NCBI GenBank assembly: GCA_025800125.1
Contig: JAOXSF010000024.1
Location: 1 to 42,699 of the forward strand
Direction of reading: 5' to 3'
DNA from: Marinobacterium sp.
Lineage (GTDB): Bacteria > Pseudomonadota > Gammaproteobacteria > Pseudomonadales > Balneatricaceae
Length of the DNA stretch: 42,699 nucleotides
Shown here: positions 8,596-18,492 of the stretch, piece by piece
Layout: the number at the start of each line of letters is the position of its first letter
Numbering within the stretch: the stretch's first letter is position 1
The notes under the pieces: model-generated
Database searches by the model: none
Seen by the model: the letters and a program-made list of their open reading frames with translations, nothing else
What the model was told of the DNA's origin: nothing
Position numbers and translations under genes: made by a program

Positions 8596-10737
8596 TCAAT
8601 GCCGTTCCAGCCGGAAACGTGACAGAAGCTGCTGCAACTGCTGTGCTTGCTGTGCCAGCTGTTCAGCCGCCGCCGCACTTTCCTGAGCAGTATCACTGTT
8701 ACGTCGGGTTACCTGGTCAATTTCGGTGATACCCTGATTAATCAACTCTGCTCCGGTAGCCTGTTCATTACAAGCCTGGGCAATCTCGGCCACCAGATCA
8801 GCTGCCTGGTTAATCCCTTCCAGAATTTCCTGCAGGCTGGAGGCTGTATCCTTCGCCAACTGACTACCATGTTCGGTTTTTTCTACTGAACTGGAAATCA
8901 GCTTGGCAGTCTGTTCAGCCGCTTCCGTACTTCTGGCAGCCAGGCTACGGACTTCATCTGCCACAACAGCAAAGCCACGCCCCTGCTCACCTGCACGGGC
9001 CGCTTCAATAGCGGCATTCAGTGCCAGCAAGTTGGTTTGCTCTGCGATTTCATCAATGGTGCTGATAAACTCAGCAATGCTCTGGTTAGACTCGGCAATG
9101 TCGTTCATGGCATCTACCATACCCGCCATCTTCTCCTGACCTTCGGCTGCACCTTTACGCGCACTGAGCGTCAGCGCCTGGGCCTGGTCAGCATTCTCAG
9201 CATTATTGCTGATCTGAGCAGACAACTCGTTCAGCGATACAGATACGCTATCCAGACTCTGCGCCTGCTGTGCTGCACCACCCGAAAGATCTACACTGGT
9301 CTCAGACACACTGCTGCTACCTTGAGAGATCTCCAGACTGGCCATCTTAGTCTGGCCCAGCACATCGTTCAGGTTACGTGTCATCTGCTGCAAGGCCTGC
9401 CCCAGCACGTCCTGGTCAGAGGCAAGATCAACCCGGTGATTCAGTTCACCACCTGCTATTTTCTGGGCCAGTTCAGCACGATCATGCAGCGTATCTGTCA
9501 TCTGCAACATATCGGCATAGATACCTTCAGCACGCCCACCGGTGGTACGTACCTGGCTCAGATCACCGGCAGCAACGCGACGGGCAATCTGCGCAATGTA
9601 GGACGGCTCACCCCCCAACAGACGCATAACATGTTTTGTCAGCCAGAGCGCGGCCACAAGACCAAGCACAATTGCCAGCACTGTACCGCCAATTGCACTA
9701 ACCATTACCAGCATTTCGGTTTTATCCAGCGACGCCATGCGTGTACCCATCAGTACAGTTTCACGTTCCTTAAACGTACTGATCTGACTGCGGAATTTAT
9801 CAAAGTACACTTTGCCACGGGCTTCACCTACCAGGTCAGCCATATCGTCCATGGTTTTGGCATCACCAATATCACGGCGCAACTGTATCTGTTTTTCAAC
9901 AACTCTGCTGATCCAGGCATCAATGGTCTGCTTGCTTTCTGCCAGTAAAGTCACCTGGGCCGGGTTATCAGACACCGTGCGGGACAGCTCTTTATTCAGG
10001 CTATAAAAACGTTTTTTACCGGCATTATAGGGCGCAAGAAACTCATTCTGACCCGCCAGCAAAAAGCCACGCATACCGGTTTCCATATCAACTGCTGCGG
10101 CAACCATTTCTTCCGCCTGGGCAATCACTTTATAAGTGTGCTCTACCCAGCCATTGAGCTCACGAATCTCGTATATATCAAAACTGCGCTCGGCTGCCTG
10201 CTGACGCTTGATCAACAACACCCGCTCACGCTCAATAAACGTTTTCATCTGGCCACGGAATTTATCAAAGAATTGCTTTCCTTCCGCTTTTTTAATCACG
10301 GCAGCCATATCATTCATGGTGGCTGCATTACCAATCTCACGTCGCAGGGCAATTACAGGCTCTGTGACATTGCTCTGCCACTGGGCAATGGTTGTGCTCA
10401 ACTCCTGCAACAAACGCACCTGCGCCGGGTTGTCAGATACAGTGGCTGACAGCTCCTGAGTCAAGCGTGAGAAACGCTCTCTGCCTGCGTTATAAGGCTC
10501 AAGGAATTCCTCCTTACCCGCTAGCAGGTAGCCTCGCATGCCTGTTTCCATATCAACGGCCGCCGCTTCAATGGCAGAAGCCGTACCTAATACAGAATGG
10601 GTATGGGTAACCCACCCGAAGTTATGCGTCAGTGAGCGCACACTGAATAGCACAACCAGGGTCACAATTAACATCAAAGCCAGTACCAGCCCGTACCCGG
10701 ACAAAATTCTGGCCCTGAAGCTGAGATTACCTGTCAT
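8596..10737 (-). CDS. Methyl-accepting chemotaxis protein with tandem CHASE3-like sensor domains
   Basis: 713-residue transmembrane chemoreceptor. The ATG at 10737 is preferred over 10788 because AGGAG lies just upstream and the protein then opens [12 protein letters not shown] followed by the first membrane helix (about 13-35). The periplasmic part holds two homologous CHASE3-type modules: the first has [14 protein letters not shown] with [12 protein letters not shown], and the second repeats [14 protein letters not shown] with [12 protein letters not shown]. The second membrane helix comes near residue 360, followed by a HAMP region and the signalling hairpin tip [22 protein letters not shown], which contacts CheA/CheW. 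No CheB/CheR-tethering pentapeptide is visible at the C-terminus. No other chemotaxis genes are nearby, so this is an orphan receptor of unknown ligand. Confidence 0.93.
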   Translation of the reverse strand: MTGNLSFRARILSGYGLVLALMLIVTLVVLFSVRSLTHNFGWVTHTHSVLGTASAIEAAAVDMETGMRGYLLAGKEEFLEPYNAGRERFSRLTQELSATVSDNPAQVRLLQELSTTIAQWQSNVTEPVIALRREIGNAATMNDMAAVIKKAEGKQFFDKFRGQMKTFIERERVLLIKRQQAAERSFDIYEIRELNGWVEHTYKVIAQAEEMVAAAVDMETGMRGFLLAGQNEFLAPYNAGKKRFYSLNKELSRTVSDNPAQVTLLAESKQTIDAWISRVVEKQIQLRRDIGDAKTMDDMADLVGEARGKVYFDKFRSQISTFKERETVLMGTRMASLDKTEMLVMVSAIGGTVLAIVLGLVAALWLTKHVMRLLGGEPSYIAQIARRVAAGDLSQVRTTGGRAEGIYADMLQMTDTLHDRAELAQKIAGGELNHRVDLASDQDVLGQALQQMTRNLNDVLGQTKMASLEISQGSSSVSETSVDLSGGAAQQAQSLDSVSVSLNELSAQISNNAENADQAQALTLSARKGAAEGQEKMAGMVDAMNDIAESNQSIAEFISTIDEIAEQTNLLALNAAIEAARAGEQGRGFAVVADEVRSLAARSTEAAEQTAKLISSSVEKTEHGSQLAKDTASSLQEILEGINQAADLVAEIAQACNEQATGAELINQGITEIDQVTRRNSDTAQESAAAAEQLAQQAQQLQQLLSRFRLERH

Positions 10738-11092
10738 TCCTGTTTCTCCTGTCCGAATATATCTATGTCCAAACACGCCTATCAGCATTACTCCAGCGCA
10801 ATCTGTGCTGCATTAGCTAGACATAACTGAAAATAGCCTACCTGTTAATCAGTGCATTGACAAAGGTCGAATAAAATATGAATGGGCCAGATATATACCA
10901 GATACATTGACCTGAATCGCGAAGAATTTCCGTTAATGTCTACAGGCAGATTAGTAGCCGCTCAGTGAACGACTTAAACAGTCTAAACAGCAAGGAAGAT
11001 AAGATAGATGGGCGCCTGCTATAAAGACGCCCAGTATCACGAGAGGGCTCGACTCAGCCCTCTATGAAGTAGCAATGACGTTATGCTTTGAA
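10738..11092. other. Intergenic region between chemoreceptor and aldehyde dehydrogenase genes
   Basis: Both flanking genes lie on the minus strand. The right part holds a perfect 8-bp hairpin (AGAGGGCT/AGCCCTCT, 11042-11063), a probable 3' end structure for the aldehyde dehydrogenase mRNA although no T-run follows. A second smaller one (GGGCG/CGCCC) lies around 11009-11031. The left part should contain the chemoreceptor promoter; I could not assign a convincing sigma28 or sigma70 site. Confidence 0.45.
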
Positions 11093-12613
11093 TCAGAAGA
11101 ACCCAAGCGGATTTACATCGTAAGAAACCAGCAGGTTTTTGGTCTGCTGGTAGTGATCCAGCATCATCTTGTGAGTTTCACGGCCCACACCGGACTTCTT
11201 GTAGCCACCGAAAGCTGCATGTGCCGGATACAGGTGGTAACAGTTTGTCCATACACGGCCCGCCTGAATACCGCGCCCCATGCGATAAGCACGGTTCATA
11301 TCGCGGGTCCAGACACCAGCTCCCAGACCAAACTCGGTATCATTGGCAATTGCCAGTGCTTCAGCCTCATCTTTAAACGTAGTCACGGCAACAACCGGGC
11401 CAAAAATCTCTTCCTGGAACACACGCATATTATTGGTGCCCTTAAGCAGCGTCGGCTGGATATAGAAGCCGTTACCCGGCAGCGCATCGGACTGCTCAGC
11501 ACCACCACCGATCAGGAACTCAGCACCCTCCTGGCGACCAACTTCCATGTAGGACATGATCTTCTCAAACTGCTCCTGCGACGCCTGCGCCCCCACCTGG
11601 GTTTCAGTATCCAGCGGGTTACCACGCTTGATCTGACCGGCACGCTCAATAACACGCTGGATGAAATCGTCGTAGATGGTTTCCTGAATCAGAGCACGGG
11701 ATGGGCAGGTGCAGACTTCACCCTGATTAAAGAACGCCAACACCATGCCTTCAGCTGCTTTATCAATGAACGCATCTTCCTGCTGCATGATGTCTTCAAA
11801 ATAGATATTCGGTGATTTACCACCCAGCTCCACCGTAGACGGAATAATGTTATCCGCCGCGCATTTCAGAATATGAGCGCCCACCGGGGTTGAGCCAGTA
11901 AAGGCAATTTTGGCGATACGAGTACTGGTCGCCAGCGCTTCACCGGCTTCCGGGCCATAACCATTGACGACGTTCAGTACCCCTGGTGGCAACAGATCAC
12001 CAATCACCTCAATCAGTTTCAGAATAGATGCAGGCGTCTGTTCAGCCGGTTTCAGAACCACACAGTTACCGGTCACAAGAGCAGGTGCTAACTTCCAGGC
12101 TGCCATCAACAGTGGGAAGTTCCATGGGATAATCTGTCCAACCACACCCATTGGCTCATGAAAATGGTACGCCACCGTATTTTCATCAATTTCACCGATT
12201 GTACCTTCCTGGGCACGGGCACAACCAGCGTAGTAGCGGAAATGGTCGACACACAACGGCACATCCGCAGCCAAGGTTTCACGTACCGCTTTGCCGTTAT
12301 CCCAGGTTTCAGCAACTGCCAGCATCTCCAGATTGGCTTCAATACGGTCGGCAATTTTCAACAGGATATTAGAGCGTTCGGTAACGGAGGTACGTGCCCA
12401 CCCATCTTTGGCAGCATGTGCGGCATCCAGTGCCCGCTCAATATCGGCTGCCCCCGAGCGCGGAATTTCACAGAAGGCTTCGCCATTTACCGGGCTGATG
12501 TTCTGGAAATACTCACCACCCATCGGCGGCACCCATTCACCACCGATATAGTTTTCATAGCGGGCGTTAAAGGAAACAACTGCGCCATCTGTACCTGGTT
12601 GTGCGTAGATCAT
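11093..12613 (-). CDS. NAD(P)-dependent aldehyde dehydrogenase, AldB/ExaC/AcoD type
   Basis: 506 residues, the length of the AldB/ExaC/AcoD group that oxidises acetaldehyde and similar short aldehydes to the acid. Visible family motifs are the nucleotide-binding [27 protein letters not shown], the general-base glutamate in [10 protein letters not shown], the catalytic cysteine in [13 protein letters not shown], and [10 protein letters not shown]. The group-specific end NPLGFF is present. The start ATG at 12613 has an AGAGG-like site upstream. In relatives this gene often serves ethanol or acetoin breakdown and is controlled by an AcoR-type activator, but no such regulator or alcohol dehydrogenase is adjacent, so the physiological substrate is open. 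Confidence 0.93.
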   Translation of the reverse strand: MIYAQPGTDGAVVSFNARYENYIGGEWVPPMGGEYFQNISPVNGEAFCEIPRSGAADIERALDAAHAAKDGWARTSVTERSNILLKIADRIEANLEMLAVAETWDNGKAVRETLAADVPLCVDHFRYYAGCARAQEGTIGEIDENTVAYHFHEPMGVVGQIIPWNFPLLMAAWKLAPALVTGNCVVLKPAEQTPASILKLIEVIGDLLPPGVLNVVNGYGPEAGEALATSTRIAKIAFTGSTPVGAHILKCAADNIIPSTVELGGKSPNIYFEDIMQQEDAFIDKAAEGMVLAFFNQGEVCTCPSRALIQETIYDDFIQRVIERAGQIKRGNPLDTETQVGAQASQEQFEKIMSYMEVGRQEGAEFLIGGGAEQSDALPGNGFYIQPTLLKGTNNMRVFQEEIFGPVVAVTTFKDEAEALAIANDTEFGLGAGVWTRDMNRAYRMGRGIQAGRVWTNCYHLYPAHAAFGGYKKSGVGRETHKMMLDHYQQTKNLLVSYDVNPLGFF

Positions 12614-13144
12614 CGAGTATGCCTCTTTGCTGTTCTTGACTGTTCTTGAATTTTTGTTGTTCTCGAATTTTTAGCGCTGCTGGATCATTATCGCTCTCCA
12701 GAAGCATTGCCGATTACTGCAGTAAGTGCGGCTGCCAGTCAGGAAACAACCAACCGCTGACAGTGAAGGATTTATTCCGGGCCATATCCAGTACAATCTG
12801 ATCTGCCATGTTCCGGTGCATCCTGTTACCGGCAGGCCAGTTCACGGGCCGACATGCAGCATAGCCACAAACAGGCCCGTTCAGGTATCCGCCATTAGCA
12901 CAGCATTACAACGGCAACGCAACATAAGTACTGCCTGATATGCCCGTTGCGGTCAGTCTGCTGTTATTAACCTGCTGTTATTAACCTCCTGTATATCAAC
13001 CCGTTACCATCAACCTGCATAGAGCCCAGCCACAGACGCTGGCTGCCCCTTGCAATTACCGCTACACTGCCCCCCTTGCGCCATTCTCCCCTGGCGCATC
13101 TCTGTATCTTTTCAGCAACATATCCTGTCAGTAACGAGCGCCCC
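12614..13144. other. Divergent intergenic region aldehyde dehydrogenase / rsmE
   Basis: 531 nt without a supported gene. It contains short imperfect direct repeats of TGTTCTTGA and TTCTTGAATTTTT just upstream of the aldehyde dehydrogenase, and two back-to-back copies of CTGTTATTAACCT (12961-12973 and 12975-12987) before rsmE. No sigma54 -24/-12 pair with correct spacing was found. Purpose of the repeats unknown. Confidence 0.4.
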
Positions 13145-13858
13145 ATGAACCTGATTCTGTTACACCCGGATGATTTCACCCATTCTGGACACGCGATACT
13201 GCATGACCGCCGTTTTCATCATATCCGCCAGGTTCAGCAACCTGAGCCAGGGCAGTGGCTGAAAGTGGGAGTACTTAATGGCGATGTTGGCCGGGCGCAG
13301 GTAGTCGGCCTTACAGAACATCAGATTGAACTGGCGATAGAATTACAGCGCCAGCCTCCAGCGCCCCTGCCGCTCACGCTGATTATGGCCCTGCCCCGGC
13401 CCAAGATGCTTAAACGTACACTGGAAACCATCGCCGCCATGGGAGTCAAACAGCTCTATCTGATCAACAGTTACCGGGTTGATAAGAGCTTCTGGTCAAC
13501 CCCGCTATTGAGTGAGAAAAAAATCCGTGAACACCTGCTACTAGGGCTGGAACAGGCCGGGGATACCCAGCTGCCTGAAGTTCACCTGCGTAAACGCTTC
13601 AAGCCTTTTGTCGAAGACGAATTACCTGCTATCGCTGCCAACACCCGTGCACTGGTCGCCCACCCCTATGAGGCAGCGTTATGCCCGGCAGCAAAGCAGA
13701 CACCAACCACACTGGCTGTCGGGCCTGAAGGTGGTTTTATACGCTATGAAGTAGAAAAACTGGCGGAAGCGGGTTTTGATGCCGTACATATAGGTGAACG
13801 TATTCTGCGGGTGGAAACAGCTGTACCCGTGCTGCTGGCACGGCTATTTCCGGTCTGA
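13145..13858 (+). CDS. rsmE: 16S rRNA (uracil-1498-N3)-methyltransferase RsmE
   Basis: 237 residues (E. coli 243). RsmE uses S-adenosylmethionine to methylate U1498 of 16S rRNA in the assembled 30S subunit. The ATG at 13145 is chosen over the frame's earlier opening at 13076 because the protein then begins MNLILLHPDDF, as in the family. Features: PUA-like N-terminal domain with HHIRQVQQPEPGQWLKVG; LPLTLIMALPRPKMLKRTLETIAAMGVKQ; and the SPOUT-class trefoil-knot cofactor site LAVGPEGGFIRYEVEKL and IGERILRVETAVPVLLA at the end. It is monocistronic here, lacking the common gshB neighbour. Confidence 0.95.
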   Translation: MNLILLHPDDFTHSGHAILHDRRFHHIRQVQQPEPGQWLKVGVLNGDVGRAQVVGLTEHQIELAIELQRQPPAPLPLTLIMALPRPKMLKRTLETIAAMGVKQLYLINSYRVDKSFWSTPLLSEKKIREHLLLGLEQAGDTQLPEVHLRKRFKPFVEDELPAIAANTRALVAHPYEAALCPAAKQTPTTLAVGPEGGFIRYEVEKLAEAGFDAVHIGERILRVETAVPVLLARLFPV

Positions 13859-14004
13859 GCCTGAGCCAGGTTCAAGACGGGCTGCGCCCTGCACACCGTA
13901 AATTATGCTCTGCACAGGCACCAGAGCCCCTGCTGTCCGCTATCCGGGGGATTGATATTTGTCACCCCGGTGAAATTTATCGACAACCGTTCAATGTTTC
14001 AGCC

Positions 14005-14033
14005 TTGACATAAGCAACATATATAACAAGAAT
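14005..14033 (+). promoter_or_regulatory. Promoter of the ferric-iron ABC transporter
   Basis: A perfect -35 box TTGACA (14005-14010) is followed 17 nt later by AAGAAT (14028-14033), four of six matches to the -10 consensus. It lies about 40-65 nt upstream of the binding-protein start codon and is overlapped by a Fur-box-like palindrome. Confidence 0.6.
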
Positions 14034-14047
14034 AATTCGCATTATTC
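14030..14047 (+). promoter_or_regulatory. Fur-box-like operator
   Basis: A perfect inverted repeat GAATAAT-N4-ATTATTC. It resembles the Fur consensus built from GATAAT-type hexamers and overlaps the -10 region of the promoter of an iron importer, which is the classic arrangement for repression by iron-loaded Fur. Confidence 0.7.
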
Positions 14048-14070
14048 ATTCTGTATCAGGCATGTTCTCC

Positions 14071-15105
14071 ATGAGCAAAACCAGCCGTATGCTGTCCGGG
14101 GCGCTGCTCGCCACCGTGATTTTCGCCCCAGCGCTGCAGGCATCCGCAGCCGAAGTTAATATCTACTCCTACCGCCAGCAGTTCCTGATCAAACCGCTGC
14201 TGGATGCGTTCACTGAAGAAACCGGTATTAAAGCCAACATTGTCTTCTCCAAAAAAGGCCTGCTGGAACGTCTGAAGATTGAAGGCAAGAACTCCCCGGC
14301 AGATGTACTGCTGACAGCGGACATAGGCCCACTGCACGATGCAGTTGAAAAAGGCCTGCTGCAAACCGTACAGAGCGACATCATCGACGCTAATGTACCG
14401 GCCAAGTTCCGCGACCCACAGCGTCACTGGGTTGGCCTGACGACACGTTCCCGTATCATTTACGCCTCCAAAGACCGGGTAAAGCCAGGCGAAATAACCA
14501 CCTATGAAGACCTTGCTGACCCTGAATGGAAAGGCCGTATCTGTACTCGCAGCGGCAAGCATACCTACAACCTGTCACTGGTAGGTGCAATGCTGGAAGC
14601 CCATGGCCAGGCCGACACCAAAGCCTGGCTGGAAGGGGTAAAAAGCAACCTGGCCCGCCGCCCACAGGGTAACGACCGCACTCAGGTAAAAGCCGTTAAA
14701 GAAGGTGTTTGTGATATTGCTCTGGGCAATTCCTATTACTTTGGCAAGATGATCACCAACGACAAAAAACCTGAGCAAAAAGCATGGGCCGAGTCGGTTA
14801 ACCTGATCTTCCCAAACCAGAATGGCCGTGGCGCACATATGAATATCTCCGGCGCCGGTATCACCAAATACGCACCGCACCGGGCGGAAGCTCAGAAACT
14901 GCTTGAGTTCCTGACCACCGATAAAGCCCAGCGCATCTATGCTGAAGCTAACTATGAATTCCCAGTCAAGGACGGTACGCCGTGGTCACCACTGCTGAAA
15001 CAGTATATGGGTGACTTCAAGCAAGACAGTATCAACCTGCAACGCATCGCCGCACAACGCGCCAATGCTGCCAAACTGGTTGATCAGGTTGGCTTTGATA
15101 ACTGA
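14071..15105 (+). CDS. fbpA: Ferric-iron ABC transporter, periplasmic binding protein (FbpA/FutA type)
   Basis: Binds Fe(III) in the periplasm and delivers it to the permease. The ATG at 14071 is chosen over 14062 because the AGG ribosome site (14058-14060) is only one base from the latter. This gives 344 residues. An N-terminal signal peptide ends around AALQASA. The mature protein starts EVNIYSYRQQFLIKPLLDAF, typical of the FbpA/FutA family (spermidine/putrescine-like fold). The iron-binding tyrosine pair is visible in LGNSYYFGKM. Other family segments are PADVLLTADIGPLHDAVEKGLLQ, WVGLTTRSRIIYA and HMNISGAGITKYAPH. It heads the fbpAB pair and sits behind a Fur-box promoter. Confidence 0.93.
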   Translation: MSKTSRMLSGALLATVIFAPALQASAAEVNIYSYRQQFLIKPLLDAFTEETGIKANIVFSKKGLLERLKIEGKNSPADVLLTADIGPLHDAVEKGLLQTVQSDIIDANVPAKFRDPQRHWVGLTTRSRIIYASKDRVKPGEITTYEDLADPEWKGRICTRSGKHTYNLSLVGAMLEAHGQADTKAWLEGVKSNLARRPQGNDRTQVKAVKEGVCDIALGNSYYFGKMITNDKKPEQKAWAESVNLIFPNQNGRGAHMNISGAGITKYAPHRAEAQKLLEFLTTDKAQRIYAEANYEFPVKDGTPWSPLLKQYMGDFKQDSINLQRIAAQRANAAKLVDQVGFDN

Positions 15106-15134
15106 TCTCGCCACAAGCCAGCACAGTTGAGCAC

Positions 15135-15161
15135 AGGCGGCACCCTATCGGGTAGCCGCCT
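15135..15161 (+). other. Intercistronic hairpin between fbpA and fbpB
   Basis: AGGCGGCACCC pairs with GGGTGCCGCCT-like sequence (one bulged A at 15154), giving an 11-bp stem with a 4-nt loop. No T-run follows. It sits 30 nt after the binding-protein stop and about 110 nt before the permease. Such hairpins commonly protect the upstream message or lower downstream expression, keeping binding protein in excess over permease. That role is inferred. Confidence 0.6.
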
Positions 15162-15271
15162 TCGTTGTATCTGAGCAAACCGTTATAAAGCGGTTACCTC
15201 GCTGCTGAGCTGTCATAACCTTTGATTGAGCGCTGGCTATGACGCCAGCACAGACTTTCTGCGGAGTTGAT

Positions 15272-16969
15272 GTGAAAGCCTTATCGCTACAGATGCCCTG
15301 GCTGCCACAGCGCAGCAACCAGCACTCAGGGCTGAAACGCTGGTATCTTTCAACCTGGCTGGTCGCCGCTCTGGTGGCACTGCCGGTACTGTCTGTATTC
15401 TGGCTGGCGCTGTTCCCCAGTGAAAATATCTGGGCACACCTGGCGGAAACCGTACTGCCCCACTACATCAGCACCACCTTGCAACTGCTGCTGGGCACAG
15501 CATTGCTATCAACACTGATTGGCGTGTCCAGCGCAGCACTGGTCAGCCTGTGTAATTTCCCGGGCCGACGAATCTTTGAATGGGCACTGCTGCTACCCTT
15601 TGCCATGCCCGCGTATGTGATCGCCTACGTCTACACTGACCTACTTGAGTTCTCGGGCCCGGTGCAGGGTATGCTGCGAGAGCTGTTCGGCTGGCAAACC
15701 CTGCGCGACTACTGGTTCCCGGACATTCGCACCCTGGGCGGTGCGATTCTGATGCTGTCACTGGTACTTTACCCCTACATCTACCTGCTGGCACGCGCCT
15801 CTTTTCTGGAACAATCCAATAGCCTGCGCGATGCAAGTCGTATGCTCGGCTGCAGTGCCTGGCAGAGCTTTTTTCGCGTCAGTCTGCCCATCGCTCGCCC
15901 GGCTATCGCTGTTGGCCTGTCACTGGTGTGTATGGAAACCCTGAATGATTTCGGCACTGTCGACTTCTTCGCGGTAAAAAGCCTCAGTGCCGGTATCTAT
16001 GATACCTGGCTGAATATGAACAACCTCGGTGGTGCCGCACAGATCGCCAGTATGATGATGATCTTCGTGGTTATCCTGGTCACGCTGGAACGCATCAGCC
16101 GCAGCCGCCAGAAACAGTTCCATGGCAGCGACCGTTTCCAGGCGCTGGACACCCTGCAACTGCAAGGCTGGCAGCGCTGGGCCGCCTTTGCCACCTGCGC
16201 CTTACCTGTCGTCTGCGGCTTTGCATTGCCGGTTGCTATCCTGGCAGGTTATGCGCTGGACCACATAGACCAGCTCTGGGAGGAAAACTTCCTGACTTAC
16301 GCCTGGCACAGCTTCAGCCTGTCAGTAATCGCTGCCGTCGCCACCATCATCATCGCCCTGCTGCTAGCCTACAGCAAACGTCTGCATAAACAGCGCAGCC
16401 TGCAAAACGCCGTCAACCTGTCCAGCCTGGGCTACGCTATGCCTGGCGCAGTACTGGCCATCGGTGTGATGATCCCGCTGGCCGCCTTCGACAATGGCCT
16501 GGACGCCTGGATGACAAGCACCTTCGGTATCTCCACCGGTCTGCTGCTAAGCGGCTCCACCTTCGCCATTGTCTTCGCCTACGCCGTACGTTTCCTCGCC
16601 GTTTCCACCGGCGCGGTAGACTCCAGCCTGAGCAAAGTCACCCCCTCCATGGATATGGCCGCCCGCTCCCTGGGCCATACCCCCATGCAGACACTGCTGA
16701 AGGTACACCTGCCACTGATCCGCGGCGGCATCCTGACCGCAGGCCTGGTGGTATTTGTTGACTGTATGAAGGAGTTGCCAGCAACGCTGATTCTGCGTCC
16801 ATTTAACTACGACACCCTGGCCACTTTTGTATATCAGTATGCTTCAGATGAGATGCTGGAAGAGTGCTCACTGGCGGCACTGCTGATTATCCTGGTGGGA
16901 ATTGTACCGGTTATTATGCTTAGCCGGACAATTACGGCTACGCGGGGGGAAAGGAAGGCGGTTGGGTAG
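15272..16969 (+). CDS. fbpB: Ferric-iron ABC transporter permease, fused two-domain (FbpB type)
   Basis: The inner-membrane channel of the iron importer, with both permease halves in one chain (565 residues from the chosen start). A GTG at 15272 is preferred because GGAG stands five bases upstream. The frame is open from an ATG at 15239, which would add 11 residues. About twelve membrane segments form two binding-protein-dependent transport domains. Each half has an EAA-type loop for the ATPase: DASRMLGCSAWQSFFRVSLPIARPAI in the first and MAARSLGHTPMQTLLKVHLPLIRGGI in the second. It works with the binding protein upstream and with the ATPase encoded at 20941-21996 on the other strand, which is displaced by the DRT2/Rpn cassette. 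Confidence 0.92.
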   Translation: MKALSLQMPWLPQRSNQHSGLKRWYLSTWLVAALVALPVLSVFWLALFPSENIWAHLAETVLPHYISTTLQLLLGTALLSTLIGVSSAALVSLCNFPGRRIFEWALLLPFAMPAYVIAYVYTDLLEFSGPVQGMLRELFGWQTLRDYWFPDIRTLGGAILMLSLVLYPYIYLLARASFLEQSNSLRDASRMLGCSAWQSFFRVSLPIARPAIAVGLSLVCMETLNDFGTVDFFAVKSLSAGIYDTWLNMNNLGGAAQIASMMMIFVVILVTLERISRSRQKQFHGSDRFQALDTLQLQGWQRWAAFATCALPVVCGFALPVAILAGYALDHIDQLWEENFLTYAWHSFSLSVIAAVATIIIALLLAYSKRLHKQRSLQNAVNLSSLGYAMPGAVLAIGVMIPLAAFDNGLDAWMTSTFGISTGLLLSGSTFAIVFAYAVRFLAVSTGAVDSSLSKVTPSMDMAARSLGHTPMQTLLKVHLPLIRGGILTAGLVVFVDCMKELPATLILRPFNYDTLATFVYQYASDEMLEECSLAALLIILVGIVPVIMLSRTITATRGERKAVG

Positions 16970-16976
16970 TTTTGGG

Positions 16977-17007
16977 CCCCCTGCTAAGTCAAGAGCTTGG
17001 CAGGGGG
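16977..17007 (+). terminator. Terminator-like hairpin after fbpB
   Basis: CCCCCTGC (16977-16984) pairs with GCAGGGGG (17000-17007) around a 15-nt loop, 8 nt after the permease stop. It is followed by TTATAAC, a poor T-tract, so termination may be incomplete. Confidence 0.6.
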
Positions 17008-17017
17008 TTATAACAGC

Positions 17018-17056
17018 AAATTAAGGTGTGAGCCACGTTGCCACTGCACTTAATTT
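17018..17056 (-). other. Inverted repeat downstream of the reverse transcriptase gene
   Basis: AAATTAAG (17018-17025) is perfectly complementary to CTTAATTT (17049-17056), with a 23-nt loop. It lies 29 nt after the stop of the RT gene on the minus strand and is the likeliest 3' end structure of that message. It could alternatively mark the edge of the inserted AT-rich segment. Confidence 0.4.
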
Positions 17057-17084
17057 GTGTAGGGAATCACTCTTAAGTTTTTCG

Positions 17085-18368
17085 TTATGTTTCTTTTTCA
17101 AGTTCTTCATGAAACCTGCGCCAAAGAGGCTTTAGTTGACGCTTAATGGTTTTACTCTGCATTGTACTTGCAGCTCGCAAACCATACGTAACAAAGTTTC
17201 TACCGCCTAAATGAGTGTAACGACTATACAGCTTACGCTTATACAATGATTTTTTAGGCAAACCTTTAGCGACTCGAACCGCATTGTACTTATCCATGGT
17301 TTTCTTGGCTAAACGAATACCTCTTCTCATTTTTTCTGAGTATCGAGCTAATGAAGAGGAACGTATATACACGTTCTCACCGTCAAACATAAAACCAAGA
17401 TATTGAAGCATTTGGTCAGTAACTAAGATGCCATCTTGAAAATTGAAAGTTCTCAACTCAGTTTTCTTAGGGTTAATTGAAACCTTGAGTTTTTTAACTT
17501 GTTCTTGCGCATAACCAGCGACTTTGTCTCTCAAAGGAGCTGGAACAATGAAAAGCATGTCATCACAGTAGCGATAGTATTTACCACCATGAATATCCAT
17601 ATACCGTTTCATCTCTGCATCAAACTCAAACATATATACGTTTGATAACAAAGCACTGATAGGGGAGCCTTGAGGTATGCCGAACGAGTCTTTGTTGGTT
17701 TTTATGAATTTCTTCTTCCTAACAACATCTCGAAAATCTCGAGCAGTGCAAACTCTGTTTCTCCCATTTTTAGGATTATTTAGCGAAATACCAAATTCTT
17801 TATATAGCTCCACTTTATTTACTTGCGAGAACTTTGTAATAGATTTGAAGACATTAAAGTGATCTGACGGTAGTTTTTTCTCACCTAGTAAAATCGCCCA
17901 ACTCTTCTTGAGCAATTCATGATCTAACGTATCAAAAAACCTAGAAAAATCGAGTGCAACTGCACTACATTCACCTATATTTTTAATTTCTTCAAAAGCT
18001 TCAAAAGCAAAATCAATATTACTTTTTCCAAGCCCTCTAAAAGCGAGAATGCACTCAGTCAAACCTGCTTCTTTCAACTTGACTTCATACCTTTTACTTA
18101 AAATATCGGCATAAAATGCATAAATATGGCTGTCCATATGCGAAGAATAAGCAATTGGGCGCTCCTTTACAGCCACATCGATTTTTCGAGTATCTTTATC
18201 TTTGCTTATCTTCTTAGACTCAACCACATAATTTATCAAAGGAAAGAAGGCGTGCCTGGAAACTAAATCAGGGTTAGTTACGAGGTTTTTGGCTTTCTTG
18301 AAGCTAACTGGTAAATCGAAATGCAGGTAACCACGACTTCGATACCAAAGAGGCTTTTTTAATGACAT
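17085..18368 (-). CDS. drt2: Antiviral reverse transcriptase of DRT2 (UG2) type
   Basis: A 427-residue stand-alone reverse transcriptase. Catalytic motifs are intact: motif A with Asp140 (AVALDFSRFFDTLDH), motif B FGIPQGSPISALLSNVY (229-245), motif C YRYCDDMLF with Asp269/Asp270, and LQYLGF (321-326). There is no maturase, endonuclease or integrase domain, and no retron msr-msd. The N-terminus KPLWYRSRGYLHFD and the Lys/Arg-rich C-terminus fit the UG/DRT group. The decisive evidence is upstream: a non-coding RNA with two UAACA motifs exactly 120 nt apart whose repeated copying gives an endless reading frame, the hallmark of DRT2. In that system the RT copies the RNA template over and over, and phage infection triggers second-strand synthesis and production of the toxic Neo protein. 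The gene and its leader are clearly AT-richer than the neighbouring chromosome, a sign of horizontal transfer. Confidence 0.93.
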   Translation of the reverse strand: MSLKKPLWYRSRGYLHFDLPVSFKKAKNLVTNPDLVSRHAFFPLINYVVESKKISKDKDTRKIDVAVKERPIAYSSHMDSHIYAFYADILSKRYEVKLKEAGLTECILAFRGLGKSNIDFAFEAFEEIKNIGECSAVALDFSRFFDTLDHELLKKSWAILLGEKKLPSDHFNVFKSITKFSQVNKVELYKEFGISLNNPKNGRNRVCTARDFRDVVRKKKFIKTNKDSFGIPQGSPISALLSNVYMFEFDAEMKRYMDIHGGKYYRYCDDMLFIVPAPLRDKVAGYAQEQVKKLKVSINPKKTELRTFNFQDGILVTDQMLQYLGFMFDGENVYIRSSSLARYSEKMRRGIRLAKKTMDKYNAVRVAKGLPKKSLYKRKLYSRYTHLGGRNFVTYGLRAASTMQSKTIKRQLKPLWRRFHEELEKET

Positions 18369-18487
18369 TATGAATCTCTAGCAAAACCGAGGCAGACTTA
18401 GAACTGCGGCAATTCCTCACGCCTTACCTCGGCTTAACCAAGTTGTTAAAACAACCATCCAAGAGTCCTAAAACTCTAGCCGCGTCA

Positions 18488-18492
18488 TGTTA
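18488..18492 (-). repeat. Template-jump motif, 3' copy (UAACA in the RNA)
   Basis: TGTTA on the plus strand, UAACA in the non-coding RNA. It is an exact copy of the five bases at 18608-18612, 120 nt away. After the RT has copied to the distal motif, the new cDNA end TGTTA can pair here and start another round. Confidence 0.8.

Noticed and set aside
9037-9948. 303-codon frame antisense to the chemoreceptor
   Set aside because: Composition (Thr/His/Gln-rich) is that of a reverse-complement shadow of the signalling domain.
12614-12780. Sigma54 promoter for the aldehyde dehydrogenase
   Set aside because: TGGCA-like bases occur on the minus strand near 12735 but no GC element lies at the required 10-nt distance.
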